Of a stretch of DNA of 64,000 bases, positions 37,001 to 47,200 are shown piece after piece; within the stretch, counting starts at the first letter, position 1, and each line of letters opens with the position of its first letter. This stretch comes from Scytonematopsis contorta HA4267-MV1 (GTDB taxonomy: Bacteria; Cyanobacteriota; Cyanobacteriia; Cyanobacteriales; Nostocaceae): assembly GCA_019359035.1 (NCBI GenBank), contig JAHHIC010000079.1, forward strand, positions 21,334 through 85,333, in the 5' to 3' direction. The translations under genes and the position numbers were made by a program. The notes beneath the pieces were generated by a model that saw nothing but the letters and a program-made list of their open reading frames with translations, had not been told where the DNA came from and did not search any database.

Positions 37001-38248
37001 CAATCCCTTGCTGACAACACAAAGCTGCCGGAAGCTTATCAACCCAGTCAAACACAAGATGTAGTACTTGACCCCATAGAGCGAATTGAATTTAAACTCA
37101 AGCAACCAGGATTGCGACCACCCTCACCCACCCAATCGATTATCTCCTTACCGATTCCCGAATTTGATCGAGCTCGACAACAAGCTTACCTCCAGCGTCA
37201 GAGTTATCGCCAATTTCTACAGCAACCAATTTCTTTGCCAGAGTTTAGCCAGTTTTTAAGCTGTCTTTTTCAGATGAAACTGGAGGATTTTCCCCTGCCG
37301 AAATATCTTTATCCTTCTGCCGGAAATCTTTATCCTGTACAAACATATTTGTTAATTAAACCCCAAACTGTCTCAGGCTTAGAAGGAGGTATTTACTATT
37401 ACTGCCCTAGCCAGCATCGCCTTGTACTCTTATCTGCCACCAGTGCTATTGATGGTACTGTTTACGGTAGCAATCAACCACTTTTTGAGCAGTCCGCATT
37501 TTCTATCTTTTTGATTGGTAAGCTCAGTGCTATTGCTCCCATGTATGGCGAACTGGCTCAAAATTTCTCTTTGCTAGAGGCAGGTCACATCGGGCAGTTG
37601 TTGATGAATGCAGCACCAAACTATCAGATTGGATTGTGCCCCATTGGCTATCTTGAGTTTAACCAGCTACAAGATTTATTTGAGTTGGAATCAAATCAGG
37701 TTCTACTTTACAGCTTTGTGGGGGGAAAACTTGACCCTGCTCAGACCCGTCATTGGTTGCTGTCTAAATCTCCCCAGAGAGGGAACTCTATTCCCGACCA
37801 ACTGCATAAGCATTTACAACAGAAGCTGCCAGAATATATGCTCCCCAGTGATTATGTGCTGCTCGATACTCTGCCCTTGACCTCTAATGGAAAGGTTGAC
37901 CGCAAGGCTCTACCAGCTCCTGATACAGTTTTATCACCACATGAAAGTATTTTTGCGGCTCCCAGTACTCCTGTTGAGGAGAAGTTAGCTCAGATATGGG
38001 CAACAATCCTAGAGATAAATCAAGTCAGTGTTAGTGTTAATGATAATTTTTTTGACCTCGGTGGAAATTCCTTACTCGCAACTCGGCTCATCTCCAGAAT
38101 TCGACAAACTTTCCAAGTAGATTTACCTCTGGCTAACTTTTTTGAAGAACCGACAATTGTTGGTATAGCTGAACACATTGAAATAGTTAGTTGGATGGGG
38201 CAAGAACTGCAAAACTCAGAAACAAATACGGAGGAGATAGAACTGTGA
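28004..38248 (+). CDS. NRPS 1: docking-C-(decayed A)-A(acyl-ligase-like)-KR-PCP-Cy-A(Cys)+Ox-PCP (HctE-like)
   Basis: 3414 residues. TubC-type docking domain 1-57; C domain about 63-500 with HHIACDGW (about 192); a shrunken A-domain relic about 505-790; an acyl-ligase-like A domain about 826-1376 (LLLTSGSTGIPKAV, NTGDLGFL, VIGKIQR); KR about 1390-1925 with GGLGGIG; PCP with LGGNSLF (about 2024); heterocyclization domain about 2090-2520 with DALIADGWS replacing the C motif; A domain about 2550-3330 with code D-L-Y-N-L-S-L-I-W-K, the cysteine code; a SagB-like FMN oxidase (about 3020-3246) inserted between A8 and A9/A10; PCP with LGGNSLL (about 3353). Predicted: load a 2-keto acid, reduce to 2-hydroxy acid, esterify, add Cys, cyclize and oxidize to thiazole. 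No TE; passes to NRPS 2. Confidence 0.95.
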   Translation: MNLVEFLQELSIKGWHLWSEGTQLGYDAPKEESTASVLALLKQHKAEILQLLHQRPDILNVYPLSYGLQSMWFLWQLAPSSCVYNVSVPVRICSQVDVTAWRQAFQALCERHPMLMSTFPKLGQVPIQQIHQHQHQELDFLQINASTWSENELHRRVIEAHKHPFDIARESVMRVRWFTRSFQEHILLLTIHHIACDGWSLDIIFKELPKLYQAQLTRVDVSLPPLQYSYQDYVRAQREILDSPKAEILWNYWQQKLAGELPALNLPTDQPRSPVQTYNGAAYHFRLSEKLSQQLIELAQKEDVTLYMLLLAAFQVFLYRYTGQEDILVGSPTSGRSRPEYAPIVGYFVNPVVMRVSASGNPSFKELLAQVQRTVLEAIDHQDYPFALLVERLLPKRDPSRSPIFQVFFLLQQMSEWRKLLSGEMKTSLDWQGLKVEAFERPIQECQFDFILEMIQVGSSLGGLIKYSTDLFKEQTIARMAGHFQTLLEAIVAEPTSSIERLPLLTAFERQQLLVAGNKTDTEPGQDKSINQLLEDLFEPQEERTPEIPGEETCRQRQLGERTEVVPVDYPTDFSVYVLDTCGEPVPPGVAGEVYLGDSNLTESGLHHIQQTPISFVKHPQLGRLLKTGKRGCHRLDGCLELLESTERLVWIKGHQVDLFAIEKALLAIVGVEDCHVLMRQRQLVAYVVASKSFLPESLYSQLKSQLPSYMLPSAWVSVSSLPLTVNGKIDSEALAQLEVIDSELVSRWEEQLQSQPEIEQVAVVVQPKVKIIPRVHISDLVSSHRLVFDANFPQVEDELIEKDKNNSRLEINQPAISEGEPLRNPEQAEQTLGKILQRAAQKNSTKGIIYIQPDGTEFIQSYKDLLDDAQKILGGLRKLGLKPRDKVIFQLSANQNFISGFWGCILGGFIPVPMFAASTAVTNSTLNKLQNTWQMLGKPLVLVDNNLALKIRQWAEGLNLENFQIETIETLGKAEADKNWHHSTPEDLAILLLTSGSTGIPKAVMHSHRSLLSRSAATVEFNGFSSEDISLNWFSLDHVGGIVMFHLRDVYLGCQQIHASTEMVLQEPTRWLDWISQYRVTITWAPNFAYGLIVEELENRKKIASKEKTRPTWDLSSIKFILNAGEAIVAKTVRRFLELLAQYQLEDKVMHPAWGMSETSSAVTFSSKFLLSSTTDEQKFVEVGSPVPGFAIRIADNQNQIVKETIIGRVQVKGASVTSGYYQNTDANQEAFTEDGWFNTGDLGFLQQGCLTITGRQKDIIIINGLNYYSHEIEAAVEETEGVEVSYTAACAVRNSHSDTDKLAIFFSTTKTTENKEASLLNEIRSQVVNLVGINPDYLIPVEREVIQKTVIGKIQRSQLKQRFEAGEFNSILKRVDLLLLNANTIPNWFYRKVWQPKRGVFLNPFPQEAYTLIFSDSLGLGTFLSGELEKHHQPYIQVSVGEDFAQISHNSYSLVPEKAEHYRMLLEQLGQENKKVGQIIYLWGYDQYRDEISQLEALEQSQKQDLFSLLFLVQALEQARDTEKSVQLLWVSSYSQSIAPTDKIAYEKGTVLGLLKTICQEMPWLNCRHIDISVASVEVNGTYVWQELCNFSKEPEVAYRSGKRLVSGIELMDLSAEPKQELPFKIGGIYLVSGGLGGIGIEIAKYLLTNYQARLLLVGRTPLPDENVCKTTSFLAPEEYLFNKPQRPRVGGEREIRDSAMLQGGGSNFESESELANKIRAYQQLRKLPGSVIYEAVDICDFAQLQQIVTTTVSQWGGQLDGIIHLAGILTEQLLTSQTPESFAAVLRPKVLGTWVLHQLLKNNPKGLFLHFSSVNGFFGGAAVGAYSAASSFMEAFCNYQQTNTSLQSYCLSWSMWDNTGMSQGYQMKEFSRAKGYFAIAPTQGVYSLLAALSHRQSHLLLGLDGSKPNIARFTSEYHNLQQLAAYFTSKVKELPAPGLEGLKVGDCFGTLSHCLCVQLAEMPVTETGEIAREKLLGIDAGIGAFEQTKPRNQLEHQLVEIFRQVLVVGQVGIHDNFFALGGNSLFAVQVVGSIQQTLNLDVSLQVLFEAPTVAQLGQTLSKLGQENLLLGQESNCSLETLVPAPEQRYEPFPLTEIQQAYWLGRNQAFDLGNIASHVYLELDCQNLNLERLNQAWQKLVDHHDMLRAVVLPNGQQQVKQQVPAYQIQVFDKRGSSPSAVTKHLNAIREQMSHEILPSEHWPLFKLCATHLESKNYRLHLSFDALIADGWSLMLLGQQWLQLYRNPESLLPSLELSFRDYVQAQIALSVTPQYQRSQQYWFGRLSSLPPAPELPKAKQAAALSQPQFQRRSAGLDAVDWQRLKDRASQANLTNSGVLLAAFADILTRWSKSPKFTINLTLFNRLPLHPQVNQVIGDFTSLTLLSVDNSEAASFTSRAQRLQGQLWKDLDHRYVSGVAVQRELRRQYGSYQAMGVVFTSTLGVSSLTEQQLWVNQLGQMVYSISQTPQVWLDHQVLEEGGNLVFHWDTVEELFPEGLVDDMFNSYTNYLQHLAKEESAWLETHPQLLPKSQLCQRIQVNQTDAPVSQQTLHGLFLSQVERRPQALAVIAPEGCLTYQELYQRSRYIGHRLRQLGVSSNSLVAVVMFKGWEQVVAVLAILMSGAAYVPVDPELPQQRREYLLTQGSVKLVLTQERLVRQLSMPEGIECLSVDTLEWENSDSSSFVPVHHPLDLAYVIYTSGSTGLPKGVMIHHQAVVNTILDINQRFCVTPDDRLLAVSAFNFDLSVYDIFGLLAAGGTIVIPAASSAKDPACWHELIVTHQVTLWNSVPALMQMLVEYLSGQPNQSPGSLRLALLSGDCLPQYLPELCKALWPQVQVVSLGGATEASIWSICYPIDPVHPTQRSIPYGKPLLNQTFSVLNHLMQPTPVWVPGQLYIGGTGLASGYFQDRQKTFESFITHPVTHERLYKTGDLGRYLPDGNIEFLGRQDLQVKINGYRIELGEIEATLIEHSTVKEAVVSIQGQSPQHQRLVAYIVPSQSLADNTKLPEAYQPSQTQDVVLDPIERIEFKLKQPGLRPPSPTQSIISLPIPEFDRARQQAYLQRQSYRQFLQQPISLPEFSQFLSCLFQMKLEDFPLPKYLYPSAGNLYPVQTYLLIKPQTVSGLEGGIYYYCPSQHRLVLLSATSAIDGTVYGSNQPLFEQSAFSIFLIGKLSAIAPMYGELAQNFSLLEAGHIGQLLMNAAPNYQIGLCPIGYLEFNQLQDLFELESNQVLLYSFVGGKLDPAQTRHWLLSKSPQRGNSIPDQLHKHLQQKLPEYMLPSDYVLLDTLPLTSNGKVDRKALPAPDTVLSPHESIFAAPSTPVEEKLAQIWATILEINQVSVSVNDNFFDLGGNSLLATRLISRIRQTFQVDLPLANFFEEPTIVGIAEHIEIVSWMGQELQNSETNTEEIEL
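34265..37377 (+). repeat. 3.1-kb duplicated Cy-A-Ox block, copy 1
   Basis: Paired with 45259-48371 at a constant offset of 10,994 bases. The two translations are identical over this block, and every DNA line I compared was identical. Similarity continues at a lower level on both sides. Confidence 0.88.
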
Positions 38249-41200
38249 AAAATCAAAACATCATGAAGTTCCTTTCTCAACTGCGTAAACTAAATATTCA
38301 GGTTTCATCTGAAGGAGAAAAATTGCGCTTTCAAGCTCCTGAAGGAGTTTTAACACCTGCACTGTACCAGCAGATAGCTGAACGCAAAGCAGAAATACTG
38401 GCGTTTTTGCAACAGGTCAGACAAGAAGCGCATACCAATCCTCCACCAATTTCGGTGATTCCTAGAGATGGAAATTTACCGCTCTCTTTTGCTCAAGAAA
38501 GACTCTGGTTCCTCGACCAACTTGATGGTTTAAAAACTCCTTATATTGAACAGGGGGCATTGCAAATTAGCGGGAAACTCAATATACTTGCCCTCCAGCA
38601 AGCTTTTACCGAAATCGTCCGACGCCATGAAGTATTCCGAACCCGCTTCCAATCGGTCAACGGTATACCGATGCAAGTAATTGTTCCTGATGCTACTTTG
38701 GAAATGGCAGTGGAGGATTGGCAGCACCTACCAAAAACACAACAGGAACAGCAAGTAAAACAGTACGCCCAGCAGCAGACACAAATCCCATTCGACCTGT
38801 CTGGGGGAAATCTATTGAGGGTGAGTCTGTTGCATTTAGCACTGCGTGAGTCTGTATTACTGGTTACTATGCATCACATTGTCGCTGATGTTTGGTCAAT
38901 TGGAATATTTGTTCAAGAATTATCTGCCCTGTATCAAGCCTACAGTCAGGGAAAACCCTCCCCTTTACCAGAACTCTCTATCCAATACGCTGACTTTGCT
39001 TTTTGGCAAAGGCAGTGGTTAACCTCAGAAATACAACACAAGCAATTACAATACTGGCGACAGCAATTAGCTGATGCTCCCACCTTGCTACAGTTACCAA
39101 CTGACCGACCTCGACCACCAGTACAGAAATATCAGGGCAGCACTCAGATTTTTACAGTTGGCAAACATTTGACCGAGCAACTTCAAAAACTGAGCCAGAA
39201 CGCGGAAAGCACAATGTTTATGACGATGCTGGCAGCGTTTGCCGTGCTGCTGTTCCGCTACAGTGGTCAGGAAGATATTTTAATTGGTTCACCAATTGCC
39301 AACCGCAATCGTTCAGAAATCGAGTCCCTCATTGGCTTTTTCCCCAATACTATAGCTTTAAGAACCCACTTAGAGGGTAATCCCAGTTTTGAACAACTGC
39401 TCGGACAAGTACGGAAAATGACGCTCTTGGCTTATGCATGTCAAGATGTCCCCTTTGAGCGAGTAGTAGAAACTTTACAACCAGAGCGTTCTTTGAGTTA
39501 CTCACCTCTATTCCAGGTGATGTTTATTCTACAAAATGCTCCAATGAAGTCCTTAGAATTACCTGGTGTTACCCTAACACCTTTGCAGGAGATACATCCG
39601 GGAACGGCAAAGTTTGATTTGGCCTTATCAATGGAGGAGACAGAAACCGGGCTGATTGGAACATGGGAGTACAGTACAGACTTATTTGAAGACCAAACGA
39701 TTGCCAGGATGGCGGGGCATTTCCAGACGTTATTGGAAGCGATTGTGGCGAACCCGAAGGACAGGATAGAAAATTTGCCCTTGCTGAGTGCAACCGAACG
39801 GCAGCAATTACTGGCGGTGGGAAATAACAATAATATACCGCCAGTGCAGGATAAGTGCGTCAATCAATTGTTTGAGGAGCAAGTGGAGCGCGTGCCGGAA
39901 GCGGTAGCGGTGATGCATCTTAATCAGCAATTAACCTATCGACAGTTGAATGAGCGAGCCAATCAGTTAGCGCATTATCTACAACATTTGGGGATGGAAC
40001 CAGAAGCGCTAGTCAGTTTGAGTGCAGAGCGGTCTATCGAGATGATAGTGGGATTGTTAGGAATTCTCAAGGCTGGGGGAGCCTATGTGCCAGTAAACCC
40101 AAGCGAGCCAACCGAAAATCTAGTTAATATTCCAGAGAATTTACTGTCAGTCAGCTTGACTCAACAAAAATACCTGTGCAATTGGTCAGAAAACAAGACA
40201 AAGGTAGTTGCCTTGGACTCGGAGTGGGAAGCAATCGCTCAACACAGTACAGAAAACCTCAACAGTGCCATTACTTCAGAAAATCTTGCTTATGTACTTG
40301 CCTTGGAAACTCAAAGCATTTCTGTAGAGCATCAAGCAGTAGTTCGTCGTCTCAACTGGCTCCAAAGTAAAGTCGCCATTTCTCAGGGAGAAGCGGTGTT
40401 GCATCAAACTTCTCTAGGTCAAGAAAGCCTGCTACGGGAAATATTGCTGCCTTTGGTAGTGGGTGGCTGTGTCGTAATTGCACCAATAGAAGGATTCGAC
40501 AGTGCCGCATCTTGGCAACAGTTGATTGCTCAGAAGAAAATAAGTATAGTGAATTTTCTACCTTCGCAGCTAACAGCCTTTGCTCGCTGCTTAAACGCGA
40601 CAACAGGGGGACAATTAACTAATTTACGCTGGCTGCTGTGTTCGGGGGAATCGCTATACCAGTCAGAGGTGGAAGTTTGCAGCCGATATTTGGACGCCCA
40701 GTTACTATATATGTACAGCCTGCCAGAAACAGCAGGAGAGGTGAGTTGCTGGCAAAGCCAATCTGGAGAACGTACAGAAGTATTGCCTGTAGGGTTTCCA
40801 ACTTATTTTTCAGTTTACGTTTTAGATCCCCACGGAGAACCAGTACCTCCAGGAGTTGTGGGAGAGGTTTATGTGGGAGATAGCTATTTAACAGGGAGCG
40901 ACTTACACCAGACACAAAAATCACCAGTTAGTTTTGTAGAGCATCCCCAACTAGGTTGTTTGTTAAAAACAGGAGAATTGGGTTGTCGTCGGTTGGATGG
41001 TTGTTTGGAATTGCGAGGATTTAGGCAACGGTGTGCTTGGATTAAAGGGCATCGGGTTGAGTTACAGGCTATAGAAAGAGCCTTACTGGCAATTACTGGG
41101 GTGGAAGACTGTTATGTAATGGTGCGCCAACGGGAGTTAGTTGCCTATGTAGTTGCCTCAAAGTCCTTCTTACTAGAGTCTCTCCACAGCCAATTACAGT

Positions 41201-44200
41201 CTCAATTGCCCAGCTATATGCTGCCAAGCACCTATGTGCCAGTATTTAGTTTGCCATTGACAGTCAAAGGACGAGTAGATGAATCAGCATTAGCCAGACT
41301 GGAGGTGATTGACTCTGAGTTAGTTTCAGGTTGGGAACAACTATTGCGATCGCAGTCAGAAATCGAGCAAGTAGCAGTAGTAGTCCAGCCTAAAGTAAAA
41401 ACGATTTCAAGAGTACACATAGACGATTTAGTACCGTTGCAGATAGGAGTGAGGCGTCAAAATTCTCCTTCTGTTGAGACCTTCAAATTGATTGATAAAG
41501 ACAAAAATAACTTTCCATTGGAAGTAAACCAACTAGCCATTAGCGAAGGAGAGCCTCTAAGAGAGCCAGAACTGACTTTAGGAGAAATACTGCAAAGAGC
41601 AGCCCAAAAGAATTCTACTATAGATATAATATACATCCAAACGGATGGAACTGAATTCACCCAATCCTATGCCGATTTATTAGAAGATGCCCAAAGAATA
41701 TTCGCAGGGTTAAAAAAACTGGGTCTTAAGCCCCAAGACAAAGTGATTTTTCAACTGGATCAAAATCAAGATTTCATACCAGCCTTTTGGGGCTGCGTGC
41801 TCGGGGGCTTTGTCCCTGTGCCAATATCTGTAGCCCCCACCTACGAGCAAGTCAACAGTACCGTCAATAAGCTTCAGAATACCTGGCAGATGTTGAGACG
41901 CCCCCTTGTACTGACCAACGCGAGGCTAGCTCCAGCAATTCGTTCTTTTTCAGAGCTTTTAAATTTAGAGAACTTTCAAGTTAAAACGGTTGATGACTTG
42001 CGAGCTTGTACTCCAGACCAGAACCGATATATCAGCCAGCCTGACGATTTAGCAGTTTTGCTTCTGACTTCCGGAAGCACAGGTATGCCGAAAGCAGTCA
42101 TGCAGAGCCATCGCAGTCTCTTAAGCAGGTCTGCTGCGACTGCCGTCATGAATAATTTTACGAGCAACGATGTCTCACTAAATTGGTTCCCCTTAGACCA
42201 TGTTGGGGGTCTGGTCATGTTCCATCTGAGAGACGTTTATTTAAGATGCCAGCAAATCCATGCTCCAACGGAAATGGTATTGCAAGCACCTATGAGGTGG
42301 TTGGATTGGATTTCCCACTATCAAGCCACAATTACTTGGGCACCCAACTTCGCTTATGGATTGCTTAACGCTCAGGTACAAGAGTTTAGCCAGGGAAATT
42401 GGGATTTATCCTCAATGCGATTTCTCCTCAATGGCGGCGAGGCTATTGTCGCCAAACATGCCAGAAAGTTCTTGGAGTTGCTTGCTCCTTACGGGCTAAG
42501 GGCTACTGCTATGCACCCAGCATGGGGTATGTCCGAGACCTGTTCGGGGGTGACCTATTCCCACAACTTTACCCTAGATTCAACGACAGATGACGATTCG
42601 TTTGTGTCGGTTGGCTCCCCCATCCCTGGATTTTCTATACGGATTGCGAACATCCAAAACCAGCTAGTAAAAGAAGGTATAATTGGGCATATACAGGTTA
42701 AGGGAGCGAGTGTAACTTCCGGTTATTATGAAAATACGGAAATTAACCAGGAAGCTTTCACTGATGACGGGTGGTTTAATACTGGAGATTTGGGCTTTCT
42801 GCACGAGGGTTGTTTGACTATAACTGGACGGGAAAAGGATGAAATTATTATTAATGGTCTCAATTACTACAGCCATGAACTGGAAGCGGTGGTCGAAAAG
42901 GTTGAAGGTGTAGAGGTCTCTTATACTGCTGCGTTTGCCGTGCGTAGTACTAATGGCGGAACTGACAAATTGATCATCTTTTTCAGTGCGGCTTTTTCTG
43001 ATGAGGCAAACGTTGTGAAGCTTATTCAGGGAATCCGTAGCAAGCTTGTGGAAAACTCTGGTATAAATCCACACTTGATAATTCCTCTCGATAAACAAGC
43101 TATTCCTAAGACCGCCATCGGTAAAATTCAGCGATTGCGGCTGAAACAACGCCTTGAGGCTGGTGAGTTCAACGAGATTATCAAACGGCTCGACTTAGTA
43201 ACGTCCAACGCGAACACACTTCCGGACTGGTTCTACCAAAAAATCTGGCGTCATAAAGAAGGCTTGCCCTTAGCCCCTGTTGTGCAAACAGGTATGACCC
43301 TAATATTCCTCGACCAGTTGGGATTGGGGACATTCCTTTGTGATAAACTAAATCAACTAAGCCAACATAGCGTCATTGTAGAGGTTGGGTCAAAATTTGC
43401 CAAAATAAGTAGCGCCAGCGTACCTTACTATCGCATTAATCCTAATAAACCCCGCGACTATCAACGCTTGCTAGAGTCCCTAGCAGCCAATGACTTTCGC
43501 ATAGCTCAAATTCTGCACCTGTGGACTTATGATGAGTATGGTGGAGAAGTCTCCAGCTTAGAGACCCTCGAACAAGCCCAAGAACAAGGAATCTACAGTC
43601 TGCTGTTTTTGGTACAGGCTCTGAACAAAGTTCAAGGTTCTGAGCATTTGGTTAGGTTGCAGGTCATTTCCAGTTACGGGCAATTAACCTCACCCACCGA
43701 CAAAATTGCAGCTGAAAAATCTACTCTTATAGGATTTTTAAAGACGATTTCTCTAGAATTGCCTTGGTTGCGATGTCGCCACATCGATTTAGAAGTTAAA
43801 CCCGTGGAGGTAAATGCAGAGCATATTCTTCAAGAACTTCACACTCCTACAGGCGAAGAGGAAATTGCCTATCGTAACGGTCGCCGTCTGGTATCATCTC
43901 TCGCTCCCGTGGATATCTTACGGCAAGAAACACAGGATATTCCCCTTAAGCAGGGCGGAATTTATTTGGTAACAGGGGGATTGGGTGGAATCGGTACATA
44001 TCTGTCCCAATTTTTGATTGAGGAATACTGTGCAAAGCTCATTATTGTGGGTCGAACCCCCTTACCAAACAAAACTGAATGGTCTAACCATTTTCACCAG
44101 AAAACACGTGTTGCTAAACGGATTAAAAATTATCAAGCGATTGAAGCAACGGGTGGAGAGTTTATTTACGAAGCCGTTGATATATGCGACCTTGCTGGGT

Positions 44201-47200
44201 TACAGAAAATTGTTGCCCAAGCCGAGTCAAAGTGGAATCAACCACTCTCAGGGATTATTCATCTCGCAGGGGAAGGAAATTTGGAGTACCACTGGAAGGT
44301 GATTGACAAACACTGGGTAGCAGTAGAAACTCAGCAGAATTTTAATTCTATGTTGCGACCCAAGGTTTATGGTACGTGGACACTTTATCAACTGATTAAG
44401 GATAAACCTCAAGCAGTTGTAATTTCTTTCTCTTCGATAAATGGCGTGTTTGGAGGGGCTACCTTTAGTGCGTACTCTGCTGCTAACAGCTTTCTTTCTT
44501 GCTATTCTCTGTATCGTAGATATCATTCTCATCCGCAAACCTACTGTTTTAACTGGGCAATGTGGGATGACACAGGCATGAGTGAGGGGAATCCAGCATA
44601 TGCTAGAGATGCTGCTCGTAGTGCAGGTTATTATGTCATCTCTAAAGAGCAGGGATTAAGTTCTTTGCTCGCTGGTTTGTATCGCAATCAGGCACAGATT
44701 ATTGTCGGTTTGGATGGCAGCAATCGAAACATTCGACGGTACACTGACACCGGGGCTGATGGTGTTGTGCAGTTAACTGCTTATTTCACCTCTAAGGTCA
44801 AAGAATTACCTGCTCCTGAGTTAGAGGGGTTGGAAGTCAGCGATTGCTTTGGTACACTAAGCCATTGCCTCTGCGTGCAACTCGCAGAAATGCCTGTAAC
44901 TGAGACTGGAGAAATTGCTCGAGAAAAGTTGCTTGGCATTGAAGCGGGTATTGGGGTCTTTGAACAAACAAAACCACGCAATCAATTGGAGCGTCAGCTA
45001 GTTGAAATTTTTCAGCAGGTGCTAGCTGTACCGCAGGTTGGTATCCATCACAACTTCTTTGCTCTGGGAGGAAATTCTTTGCTTGCGGTTCAAGTAGTTT
45101 CCCGCATACAGCGAACCTTGAGCCAGTATATCTCCCTACAGGTACTATTTGAAGCGCCTACTGTCGCTCAACTCGGGCAAACCTTAAGCTTGAGAAATCA
45201 GGGGAATCTTTTAGCAGGACAAGAATCGGATTGTAGCTTAGAAACACTTGTACCTGCGCCCGAGCAACGTTACGAACCGTTCCCCCTAACTGAAATTCAA
45301 CAAGCTTATTGGCTTGGTCGCAATCAAGCCTTTGACTTAGGTAATATTGCCAGCCATGTTTACTTAGAACTGGATTGCCAGAACTTAAATCTAGAACGCT
45401 TAAACCAAGCTTGGCAGAAATTAGTTGACCATCATGATATGCTGCGTGCAGTGGTGTTACCCAACGGGCAACAGCAAGTCAAACAACAAGTACCAGCTTA
45501 CCAAATACAAGTGTTTGACAAGCGCGGTTCGTCACCGTCTGCGGTGACTAAGCATCTGAATGCAATTCGGGAGCAGATGTCCCATGAAATATTGCCATCA
45601 GAGCATTGGCCGTTGTTCAAATTGTGCGCGACTCACTTAGAGTCAAAGAATTACCGCCTGCACCTGAGTTTTGATGCTTTAATTGCTGATGGCTGGAGCC
45701 TAATGCTTTTGGGGCAACAGTGGCTGCAACTGTATCGAAATCCAGAAAGTTTACTGCCTTCGTTGGAACTGTCGTTTCGCGACTATGTGCAAGCCCAAAT
45801 AGCGCTTTCTGTGACACCACAATACCAACGTTCGCAACAGTACTGGTTTGGGCGTCTGTCTAGCCTACCACCAGCGCCAGAATTACCAAAAGCCAAGCAG
45901 GCTGCGGCTCTTTCTCAACCGCAGTTTCAACGCCGCAGCGCAGGATTGGACGCTGTTGATTGGCAGCGATTGAAAGACAGGGCAAGTCAGGCTAATTTGA
46001 CGAATTCTGGTGTTTTATTAGCTGCTTTCGCTGACATCTTAACTCGTTGGAGCAAGAGTCCAAAGTTTACCATCAATCTGACTCTGTTTAATCGCTTGCC
46101 CTTACATCCCCAAGTTAATCAGGTGATTGGAGATTTTACATCCCTGACCCTGTTGTCAGTTGATAACTCAGAAGCTGCCTCCTTTACTAGTCGCGCCCAA
46201 CGCCTACAGGGTCAATTGTGGAAAGATTTAGACCACCGCTATGTCAGTGGTGTGGCAGTGCAGCGAGAACTGCGCCGCCAGTACGGGAGTTATCAAGCGA
46301 TGGGGGTTGTGTTTACTAGCACTTTGGGTGTCAGTTCTTTAACTGAACAACAATTGTGGGTAAATCAGTTAGGACAAATGGTTTATTCTATCAGCCAAAC
46401 CCCTCAAGTCTGGCTAGACCATCAAGTTCTCGAAGAAGGAGGAAACTTGGTTTTTCACTGGGATACAGTAGAAGAACTTTTCCCAGAAGGTCTTGTTGAC
46501 GATATGTTCAACAGTTACACAAATTACCTGCAACACCTAGCTAAGGAGGAGTCCGCTTGGCTTGAGACTCACCCACAACTATTACCAAAATCTCAACTGT
46601 GTCAACGCATACAGGTGAATCAGACCGATGCACCTGTTTCCCAGCAGACTTTACACGGTCTGTTTCTATCGCAGGTGGAACGCCGCCCCCAAGCCTTGGC
46701 GGTGATTGCTCCAGAAGGTTGCCTTACTTACCAAGAATTATACCAACGCTCCCGGTACATCGGGCATCGTTTGCGGCAATTAGGAGTTTCTAGCAACAGC
46801 TTAGTAGCTGTCGTCATGTTCAAGGGCTGGGAACAAGTCGTTGCGGTCTTGGCAATCTTGATGTCTGGTGCTGCTTATGTGCCTGTTGACCCGGAACTGC
46901 CCCAACAGCGAAGAGAATATCTACTTACCCAAGGGTCAGTGAAACTAGTTCTCACCCAAGAACGTCTTGTTCGTCAACTTTCGATGCCAGAGGGTATCGA
47001 GTGTTTGTCTGTGGACACTCTAGAGTGGGAAAATAGCGATTCTAGTTCTTTTGTTCCCGTACATCATCCCTTGGATTTAGCCTATGTCATTTATACCTCT
47101 GGCTCTACGGGTTTACCCAAGGGGGTAATGATTCACCACCAAGCAGTGGTAAATACCATTCTCGACATCAACCAGCGCTTTTGCGTCACCCCCGATGACC

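Noticed and set aside
42664..43149. 161-codon minus-strand frame inside NRPS 2
   Set aside because: Antisense shadow of the acyl-ligase-like A domain; plus frame has clear motifs.
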